A stretch of DNA of 10,658 bases, taken from contig VGCF01000028.1 of the NCBI GenBank assembly GCA_016870135.1, positions 1 through 10,658 of the forward strand. Direction: 5' to 3'. A model generated the notes under the pieces. It ran no database searches. It had not been told where the DNA came from and worked only from the letters and a program-made list of their open reading frames with translations. Shown piece by piece: positions 5,133-10,658 of this stretch; the stretch's first letter is position 1, and each line of letters starts with the position of its first letter. Both the position numbers and the translations under genes were made by a program. The DNA is from Alphaproteobacteria bacterium (GTDB lineage: Bacteria; Pseudomonadota; Alphaproteobacteria; Holosporales; Holosporaceae).

Positions 5133-7151
5133 TTATGCATCCGGTGTTGTTTCATCAGAATAGAAGGCTTTATTCTTTGTCTTTTTAACAAAATTAACTT
5201 TTTGATTATCCATTTTTTTGCTACTAAGACCCAAACGTTTTGTAAATGTCATAATGGCCCGATAATCCTCTTCTTTCTTATTCATACCCGAAATATCCAG
5301 ATTCTTTTTAATGAGATCAGGCGTCAGCTTTGCTTGTTTAGTCATATTTTTCATCGTATTGAATACATCATCATCAATGACATCATCATCGCTAAAGAAA
5401 TTGATAAAACTACCAATGCTGTGAAAAGTTTCTAGCAGAATTTGTTTTTTTAGATCCTTACTGAGTGGCTGATTAAAAGCCTCTTCTATGGCTTGCTCCA
5501 ATCTCTCGCCTGGTGCTTGCATCTCTTCTGCCAGTTCATCATCATCGGCAACCATATCAGACAAAGCGTTATGAAATCTCATCAGCTGAGCAACCCTTAA
5601 ATCCATACTCAATTGATCAAGAATTCTTTCTTCGTGACTGTCTTGCGGAGAGCCCTCTTGAAACGCCAACTGGTTAAACTGTCTTAAAATACTGTATTTC
5701 GTTTCATTTTTCACGTGATTGGACACGAGAGAGTGTTTCAGCTTTAACAGTCCTTCAAACAGCGCTTCTTTGAGCCGGCGTGCTGTTTTAGCGTTGGTGC
5801 CATGACCGCGATTCCCACTTTTAATGTCATTAAACAAGAAATCAACTTTCTGATGAAAATTATTTGGTAAAATCATCAGCAGCGCCATCCTTAATTTTTC
5901 ATTCTTTTCAGTACGGTCAGCATTTTGTCCATCATTTTGTCCATCTCTGTTAATCAGAAGATTAGCATTTTGTCTATGTATGTTAATCGGAGGATTAGCA
6001 TCTGGGCTTTTTGCAGCAGAAAAATCTTCTAAAACATCTAACTGCTTTTCTTTATATTTTTTTTTATAATAATCTAGCAATTTTGAATCGTTGGTTGTAA
6101 GAAAATTAGTTAATTTATCGCGAAAATCAGAACGTCTATAAAAACTGGTTCTTCTAACCAATTCGCCCACCATTTCTGGGTTCGATAACAGATCTTTCAA
6201 CAGAGTGTCTTCTACGACTTCACGCTGCGCCTCTAACCATTTCCTATGTAAATCGTTGGCCCCATATTGATCATGTAGATCTTTTTTATACAGCCCATCT
6301 TGCAACGTCATCAACGCTTCAAAAGTTTTTTCCCCGTAAATCTGACCCAGCTTTGCTTTTTCTTCACTTAATCTTTCATTAAAAATAGATTTTATTTTTT
6401 CTCTCTGTGACCATTGCTGCTCAGTATATAGTCTTCCAGATAATGTTAATGTTCTATATTGTTCAGCTAAATCCTCCATGGTGGCTTTCCTAAACGCCTC
6501 TGCAGCATTATTTTCTGCTCTTGTTTCAAAATCTTTGATCTTGGATTTTGCATTAGTGGAAAGCTCAAAATTATAAAAATGGCCATCTTTAATGGCTGCC
6601 AATGCAAATTCAGCACCGTCTTTATATTCAACAATAAAATTCATTAAGTGTTTATAAAGCGAATTATAAAACAGATAAACTCTAGAATAAGTATGACTAT
6701 CGTTCATCAAATCTCTCATCGCATTAAATGAAGTTTTTAGACTATCTGCACTAGATTTATCCCAAAAACGATTGACATTGCGCGTATCTATAGAGTGATA
6801 TCCATCAAACAGGGCTTTAATCAAGTAGGCAAACTTATCGTCTTCCGGAACATAACGCATAAAGTTTGCCATGGCTGACAGCATTTGTTTCAGATCCAAA
6901 TGCATAATATCGATGGACGTCATGGATTTAAGAGCATTGGCAATGTCATTGTATTCAGGGCTTTGTTGCAGTTCATTTCTTTCAGAATTACTCATTCCGG
7001 AATACTTGTTCAAAAACGAGGATAAATTATCCGTGTTCAAAGCAACAGTAGAAGAGGTCGACTGAGCAACGACCTTCTGATTCTGTACACCAAAAGCAAC
7101 AAGAGTCACAATAGCGATTAATATATTTTTTTTACTTATTTTTTTTAACAT
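5133..7151 (-). CDS. Secreted protein of unknown family, 672 residues, paralog of its neighbour
   Basis: I do not recognise this protein. I placed the start at the ATG at 7151. There the product begins with a clear Sec signal peptide: KK..KK, the hydrophobic run ILIAIVTLVAF, then VVA|Q with predicted cleavage after Ala29. The open frame extends 31 codons upstream, but that part overlaps a good promoter and encodes five cysteines, while the rest of the protein has none. The mature protein is mostly charged and probably helical. Residues 130-174 (W130 ... LFYN 160-163 ... L.N.I) and 272-321 (Y..K.F..L then W305...Q..E..E..LL..L) align with the 580-residue protein encoded upstream at nearly the same spacing. 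A hydrophilic repeat lies at about 386-411. The C-terminal half (about 420-672) has acidic clusters (VADDDELAEE, FSDDDVIDDD) and a lysine-rich tail. No catalytic motif or membrane anchor is visible. The gene is more AT-rich than its neighbours, especially around 6000-7150. A periplasmic, surface or host-directed role is possible. Confidence 0.8.
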   Translation of the reverse strand: MLKKISKKNILIAIVTLVAFGVQNQKVVAQSTSSTVALNTDNLSSFLNKYSGMSNSERNELQQSPEYNDIANALKSMTSIDIMHLDLKQMLSAMANFMRYVPEDDKFAYLIKALFDGYHSIDTRNVNRFWDKSSADSLKTSFNAMRDLMNDSHTYSRVYLFYNSLYKHLMNFIVEYKDGAEFALAAIKDGHFYNFELSTNAKSKIKDFETRAENNAAEAFRKATMEDLAEQYRTLTLSGRLYTEQQWSQREKIKSIFNERLSEEKAKLGQIYGEKTFEALMTLQDGLYKKDLHDQYGANDLHRKWLEAQREVVEDTLLKDLLSNPEMVGELVRRTSFYRRSDFRDKLTNFLTTNDSKLLDYYKKKYKEKQLDVLEDFSAAKSPDANPPINIHRQNANLLINRDGQNDGQNADRTEKNEKLRMALLMILPNNFHQKVDFLFNDIKSGNRGHGTNAKTARRLKEALFEGLLKLKHSLVSNHVKNETKYSILRQFNQLAFQEGSPQDSHEERILDQLSMDLRVAQLMRFHNALSDMVADDDELAEEMQAPGERLEQAIEEAFNQPLSKDLKKQILLETFHSIGSFINFFSDDDVIDDDVFNTMKNMTKQAKLTPDLIKKNLDISGMNKKEEDYRAIMTFTKRLGLSSKKMDNQKVNFVKKTKNKAFYSDETTPDA
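5919..5997 (-). repeat. Imperfect tandem repeat inside the 672-residue protein gene
   Basis: Two units begin AGCATTTTGTC (5919 and 5964) and end in TTAATCAGAAGATT or TTAATCGGAGGATT. The first unit also contains an extra internal copy of about 12 bp (CATTTTGTCCAT). The frame is kept, giving related peptides around NPPINIHRQNA and NLLINRDGQNDGQNA. It encodes a polar linker between the conserved N-terminal part and the C-terminal half, and could vary in length between strains. Confidence 0.75.
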
Positions 7152-7179
7152 AACAGTGTTTTTTTTATAACCACATATA

Positions 7180-7209
7180 ATTATAGGACAATCTGTACAA
7201 AAAATGCAA
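7180..7209 (-). promoter_or_regulatory. Sigma70-type promoter for the 672-residue protein gene
   Basis: On the minus strand TTGCAT (-35, 7209-7204) is followed after 18 bp by a perfect TATAAT (-10, 7185-7180). Transcription would begin near 7173 and leave a leader of about 20 nt before the ATG at 7151. It supports that start and indicates transcription separate from the upstream 580-residue protein gene. The leader is A-rich (eight consecutive A) and has no obvious Shine-Dalgarno sequence. Confidence 0.6.
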
Positions 7210-7223
7210 CATTGAATGAACCC

Positions 7224-7324
7224 AAGGGGGGGTAATCGCACCAACGGAACACCAAAAGAACCATTTTATGGGCGCTTGTGGTGGACGGGATGGTACACCA
7301 AAACAGCTCTGTGCACCCCCCCTT
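7224..7324. repeat. 10-bp inverted repeat with homopolymer G/C tracts between the two paralogs
   Basis: AAGGGGGGGT (7224-7233) and ACCCCCCCTT (7315-7324) are exact reverse complements enclosing 81 bp. The right arm begins 2 nt past the stop of the 580-residue protein gene. Inside are two ACACCAAAA motifs. The pair could form a long-looped hairpin at the 3' end of that transcript. The seven-base G and C tracts are also slippage-prone. Confidence 0.5.
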
Positions 7325-7326
7325 TT

Positions 7327-9069
7327 TTATTCGGCCGAAACCCCCTTATTGACACGGCTCTTTGTCGTCCTGTTCGATCTGCGGCGTGATACAGCCCCCT
7401 TTTTTGCACGGCTGTTTGTCGCACTTTTCGATCTGCCGCTTAGAGCAGCTGTCTTCGATATGCCATTAACGGGACCCTCGCTGGTCTCGGTACTCTCATC
7501 ATCGTCCCATTCGGCATTCGGCGTTGTTTTGCTGTATTCTACTTTTTGTTGCTTAAAGGGCGCCTCTTCGGGTATCTTTTTGGGCTGCTGAATCTCGTCA
7601 ACAAAACTGAAGACACCCTGCTGCTTTTCTGATGGCAGCACAACCTGGCCAGAGGTGGCATTTTTCGCCTGGTTTTTCTTGACTTTTTCCAATGCTTCCA
7701 ATGTAACTCGACTGATTAGGCGTTTCATAAGGTTTGTGCTGTATTGTTCTTTACCCCATTTTTTTTCCAATTTTGACCGTTCGGCATCAGATATGTTTTG
7801 ATACATTTTGACCAGATCCGCCTTGATCTCTGATTTTCTTTTTTCAAAAGCAGAGTCTATCTTGAGAGAAAACCCCAGATTATCATCATAATTATCATCA
7901 TACAGCGCCTGGTAATCTTCCGGTTTTAACCCATTCAGCTTTTCCAAAAGGGCTGTCTCTGCTTCCTCCTGTTGCATCTTGATCCAGTGGGTGCGCAATC
8001 GGTACAATCCATAAGGGTCAGAAGATTTTTCGTACTTTTTCTTTTCAGCACACAGGGATTTGTGCCATGCTTTCAGATCATCAAAAGACTTATTTTGGTA
8101 ATCCTTTTTCAGGTTTTCCAGCTCTGACATTTCGCGTTCCTTAAATTCTGCTTCGACATCACCATGTTCGTACTGCCTATACTTTTTCTCGAATTCATTC
8201 ACCAAATCCATCATAGGCAAGGTTTTTCGCGCTTTACTTGCTGCCTCTTTTGCAGACTCTTTGGCTGTTTTTTCATCCGCCTCTGTCTTTTTTTTCCAGG
8301 CATCAACCGCTTTTTTTGCTTTTACACTGATGCTGGACTTTTTTGACCCCATCATGGGATCATCATAAAAAATGGGTTCTTTTAAAATGATTCCATTAAT
8401 CAAATCCTCTTGGACGTTGTTGTAAAACAATTTTACCGATGCATAAACCGTGTGATCTTCGACAATATCTTGCAAAATTTTCAATTCGGCTTTTAATTCC
8501 TCTACGGGTTTTTTCTGCCACACAGAATAATAATCGCGCAAATCATAATTGTTATGATGGCGATCATAGCAGTCATTTACAGCCTTTGCAGCAGGATCGG
8601 TGGCACGAACATGGTCTTGAAATTCCTTCATGGATGGGGCCAATTCCACCAAATTGGCTTGGGTAATATTGACATCACAGTATGTGAAAAGCCATTCGAC
8701 CTTTTTTCGCGCCAACGACTGATCTGAACCATTGACACAATCACGCAACAATTGTCCCAACTGGTTGCTGGCCAAAATCTTCGTGCATAATTCTTTGATT
8801 TTTTCCATTGCGGCATTTTTTAAATGCAACGAGATAGAACCCATCTCTGCCAAAGCCTCCACATTTTCTTTGGACAGTTCGATCATAGCCTGAATACGCC
8901 GCACCATTTCTTCTTTTACATCCTCAGGACAACCGGACCCTTTTCCCTGCTGAACCAAATCCGACAATGATCGTTCCGATGCCGCAGGTGCTGCCGCACC
9001 CTGATCTGTAGCCGTGGTAATCATAGGCATACCACAGAGCAGCAGCATTAAAATCATATGACGATTCAT
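7327..9069 (-). CDS. Secreted protein of unknown family with basic C-terminal repeats, 580 residues
   Basis: I do not recognise a known family. The ATG at 9069 gives a short signal peptide: basic N-terminus NRH, hydrophobic ILMLLLCGMPMI, likely cleavage after TTA at residue 20. Cys12 is not in a lipobox because residue 11 is Leu. The mature protein has six cysteines (47, 95, 111, 131, 167, 340), so disulfides are possible if it is exported. Residues 184-228 (W184 ... LFYN 214-217 ... L.N.II) and 324-378 (Y..K.F..L, then W362...Q..E..E..LL..L) align with the 672-residue protein encoded just downstream, indicating an old tandem duplication. A Lys/Glu/Ala-rich, probably coiled-coil stretch covers about 247-325. 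After about residue 465 comes a Pro/Gln-rich and then acidic linker (WDDDESTETSE, 521-531). The last part, 537-576, is strongly basic and built of 18-residue repeats. The leader is AT-rich with no clear Shine-Dalgarno. Role unknown; a surface, nucleic-acid-binding or host-directed function is conceivable. Confidence 0.8.
   Translation of the reverse strand: MNRHMILMLLLCGMPMITTATDQGAAAPAASERSLSDLVQQGKGSGCPEDVKEEMVRRIQAMIELSKENVEALAEMGSISLHLKNAAMEKIKELCTKILASNQLGQLLRDCVNGSDQSLARKKVEWLFTYCDVNITQANLVELAPSMKEFQDHVRATDPAAKAVNDCYDRHHNNYDLRDYYSVWQKKPVEELKAELKILQDIVEDHTVYASVKLFYNNVQEDLINGIILKEPIFYDDPMMGSKKSSISVKAKKAVDAWKKKTEADEKTAKESAKEAASKARKTLPMMDLVNEFEKKYRQYEHGDVEAEFKEREMSELENLKKDYQNKSFDDLKAWHKSLCAEKKKYEKSSDPYGLYRLRTHWIKMQQEEAETALLEKLNGLKPEDYQALYDDNYDDNLGFSLKIDSAFEKRKSEIKADLVKMYQNISDAERSKLEKKWGKEQYSTNLMKRLISRVTLEALEKVKKNQAKNATSGQVVLPSEKQQGVFSFVDEIQQPKKIPEEAPFKQQKVEYSKTTPNAEWDDDESTETSEGPVNGISKTAALSGRSKSATNSRAKKGAVSRRRSNRTTKSRVNKGVSAE
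7341..7448 (-). repeat. Two contiguous 54-bp tandem repeats encoding a basic tail
   Basis: Units 7341-7394 and 7395-7448 are head to tail and match at about 41 of 54 positions. Both begin CCCCCTT on the plus strand. In the protein they give AALSGRSKSATNSRAKKG (541-558) and AVSRRRSNRTTKSRVNKG (559-576). A shorter related segment (GISKTA, 536-541) precedes them. The frame is preserved and differences keep basic or small residues, which suggests selection for a cationic Ser/Arg/Lys-rich tail. Confidence 0.85.
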
Positions 9070-9176
9070 ATTTTATTCAATGTTTATTTTTTTTGAACAA
9101 TATAAAAAAACAAAGCAAATAAATGCCTAACATTGAAACAGACACTGACACCCACCTGTAAACGCCAGGCCTTACC

Positions 9177-9219
9177 TTACTGGCAGGCCGGATGATTATT
9201 AACGTTTTACTGACAGGCC
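9177..9219. repeat. 13-bp direct repeat spanning the nrdA stop codon
   Basis: TTACTGACAGGCC (9207-9219) and TTACTGGCAGGCC (9177-9189) differ at one base and lie 30 bp apart. On the minus strand the first contains the nrdA TAA. The second supplies another TAA in the same frame, so the codons for Ala-Cys-Gln-stop are repeated. The outer copy is also part of a weak GCCAG/CTGGC hairpin with DNA farther downstream of nrdA. Confidence 0.8.
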
Positions 9220-10658
9220 AAACACTCTTGATTCAATGGACCCCCTTGGGCAGGGGCCTCTATGTTCAGATTTTTGGCCGACGTCACACTCTCTGCCCGC
9301 TGCATGGATTTAGAGCGCACATAATACATACCCTTGAGACGCTTTTTCCAAGCCCGATAATGAATGTCGTGCAATACGGATTTTTGAATGGTGCTGGACA
9401 AAAAGATGTTTAACGATTGGGACTGGCAAATAAAGGGTTGCCGATCGGCCGCCAAATCAATCAACCAACGCTGATCAATTTCAAAGGCTGTTTTAAAAAC
9501 AGACTTCTCGTAATCGGATAATATATCCAAATGCTGAACAGAGCCCTCATTTTGAATAATGGACGCCCACACATCCTCTGTATTATGGCCTTTTTCCTGT
9601 AAACATTGGGCCAAAAAGGGGTTACGTATAAAAAATGATCCACTGAGCGTTTTGTGAGTGTACGCATTGCTGATGTACGGTTCGATGCCTGGCGAAGTGC
9701 CACCGCAAATAATAGAAATCGAGGCCGTTGGTGCAATGGCTATTTTACTGGAAAACCTTTGATTCACACCACATGCTGCGGCATCAGGACAGGCGCCACG
9801 TTCATGGGCCAACTGTACAGAGGCCAACTCTGCTTGTGCTTGAATATGCTTAAAGATCCGGGTATTCCACGATTGGGCCAGGGCACTTTCCCACGCCACC
9901 CGTTGGGATTGGAAAAAGGAGTGCAACCCCATGGCCCCCAGACCTACAGAGCGCTCTTCTCTGGCGGCATACACAGCCCGATGCATTTGTGGGGGCGCAT
10001 GATTAATGAAATAGGTTAATACATTATCCAAAAATCGCATAATATCAGAAATAAACGTGGGGTGATCTTCCCATTCCAAAAACTTTTCCACATTGACGGA
10101 TGACAAACAACACACGGCTGTGCGTTCCTTGCCGTGAAAGTCTAACCCCGTGGGCAAGGTGATTTCCGTGCACAAATTCGACATTTTAATGTGCATGTTT
10201 TTTTGCTTGTGGTGTTCTGGTATGGCGTCATTAATATGATCGATAAACAGGATGTATGGCTCTCCCGTGTCCATACGTGTGGTGAGCAGGCGAATCCACA
10301 AGGACCGGGCCGAAACCGTATGCACCACATGACCATCCTTTGGGCTGATCAAATTCCAGGGCAAATCCTGCTCCACACAACGCATAAATTCATTGGTAAT
10401 GGTGACGCCGTGGTGTAAATACAGTGTTTTACGGTTGTAATCACCGCCTGTGGGTTTACGCATATCGATAAATTCTTCGATTTCTGGATGAGAAATGGGT
10501 AAATAGGCAGCCGCGGCCCCTCTGCGTAATGACCCTTGATCAATGGCTAAACTCAGACTCTCCATAACCTTGATAAAGGGAATAATCCCCACTGCTGTGC
10601 CATTATTGCTTAGACTGTCCCCAATGGATCGTAAATTCCCCCAAAAGCTGCCTATCCC
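9207..10658 (-). CDS. nrdA: Ribonucleoside-diphosphate reductase class I alpha subunit NrdA (5' end missing)
   Basis: These are the C-terminal 483 residues of the large subunit, which reduces ribonucleoside diphosphates to deoxyribonucleotides together with the radical-bearing NrdB. The N-terminal part lies beyond the right edge. In visible numbering, RRGAAAAYLPISHPEIEEF (45-63) follows the substrate loop region. MSNLCTEITLPTG (159-171) holds Asn161, Cys163 and Glu165, equivalent to E. coli Asn437, Cys439 and Glu441. VCCLSSVN (182-189) supplies the second active-site cysteine. APTASIS.ICGGTSPGIEP follows at about 309-327. MYYVRS (444-449) contains the tyrosine pair that passes the radical. 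The last residues ECLACQ (478-483) provide the mobile CxxC that re-reduces the active site through thioredoxin or glutaredoxin. The full set of catalytic residues visible here indicates a working class I enzyme. No nrdB gene is in the window. The stop codon sits in a short direct repeat. Confidence 0.95.
   Translation of the reverse strand, partial: GIGSFWGNLRSIGDSLSNNGTAVGIIPFIKVMESLSLAIDQGSLRRGAAAAYLPISHPEIEEFIDMRKPTGGDYNRKTLYLHHGVTITNEFMRCVEQDLPWNLISPKDGHVVHTVSARSLWIRLLTTRMDTGEPYILFIDHINDAIPEHHKQKNMHIKMSNLCTEITLPTGLDFHGKERTAVCCLSSVNVEKFLEWEDHPTFISDIMRFLDNVLTYFINHAPPQMHRAVYAAREERSVGLGAMGLHSFFQSQRVAWESALAQSWNTRIFKHIQAQAELASVQLAHERGACPDAAACGVNQRFSSKIAIAPTASISIICGGTSPGIEPYISNAYTHKTLSGSFFIRNPFLAQCLQEKGHNTEDVWASIIQNEGSVQHLDILSDYEKSVFKTAFEIDQRWLIDLAADRQPFICQSQSLNIFLSSTIQKSVLHDIHYRAWKKRLKGMYYVRSKSMQRAESVTSAKNLNIEAPAQGGPLNQECLACQ

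Noticed and set aside
5919..5997. CRISPR-like array
   Set aside because: Only two imperfect units without regular unique spacers, in frame within a long coding region.
7152..7244. 31-residue N-terminal extension of the 672-residue protein
   Set aside because: It overlaps a TTGCAT-18-TATAAT promoter, is cysteine-rich unlike the rest of the protein, and would bury a good signal peptide.
7268..7591. 107-codon plus-strand frame opposite the end of the 580-residue protein gene
   Set aside because: Its repeated LFV.LFDL segments are the reverse reading of the 54-bp repeats; the minus-strand frame is long, has a signal peptide and a paralog.
9654..10019. Open frames of 64-121 codons antisense to or shifted within nrdA
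   Set aside because: They are shadows of the strongly conserved nrdA frame and have no recognisable motifs of their own.

Overview
This window looks like a chromosomal segment of an alphaproteobacterium, probably host-associated. MipZ and FzlA are two cell-division proteins typical of Alphaproteobacteria, and both are recognisable here. They sit beside MurA, a polyamine-type ABC permease and a class I ribonucleotide reductase. Two large secreted proteins of no recognised family, moderate-to-low GC and structured intergenic DNA would suit a Holosporales-like intracellular lineage. That placement is inference; no rRNA or other taxonomic marker is present. The standard bacterial code fits: TAA, TAG and TGA all act as stops.

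Layout. Positions 2-1179 (+) hold the 3' end of a PotI/PotC-type permease gene, overlapping by 4 nt the start of mipZ. Positions 1254-1925 (-) hold fzlA, convergent with mipZ. A 300-bp divergent spacer separates fzlA from murA (2226-3539, +). A gene for a lipoprotein with a DsbA-like thioredoxin fold follows at 3713-4678 (+). A 454-bp spacer (4679-5132) then carries several inverted repeats and a stop-broken reading frame. The rest of the window is on the minus strand: a 672-residue secreted protein (5133-7151), a 580-residue secreted protein (7327-9069), and the 3' part of nrdA, which runs off the right edge (9207-10658).

How the genes relate. MipZ (placement of the division site), FzlA (FtsZ-associated activation of division) and MurA (first committed step of peptidoglycan synthesis) form an envelope and division neighbourhood, so the organism very probably still makes a septal cell wall. 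The most interesting part is the pair of large secreted proteins. By eye they are collinear, divergent tandem paralogs: they share a gap-free block around a W...LFYN core and a second block around W..xQ..E..E..LL..L, but have unrelated C-terminal parts. One ends in highly basic tandem 18-residue repeats. The other has no cysteine and an acidic, helical C-terminal half. The DsbA-like lipoprotein could help fold the cysteine-containing member, but nothing beyond proximity supports this.

A second pattern is that mipZ, murA and nrdA each end in a short direct repeat that spans the stop codon, with a second copy 24, 26 or 30 bp downstream. In mipZ and nrdA the second copy supplies another stop in the same frame.
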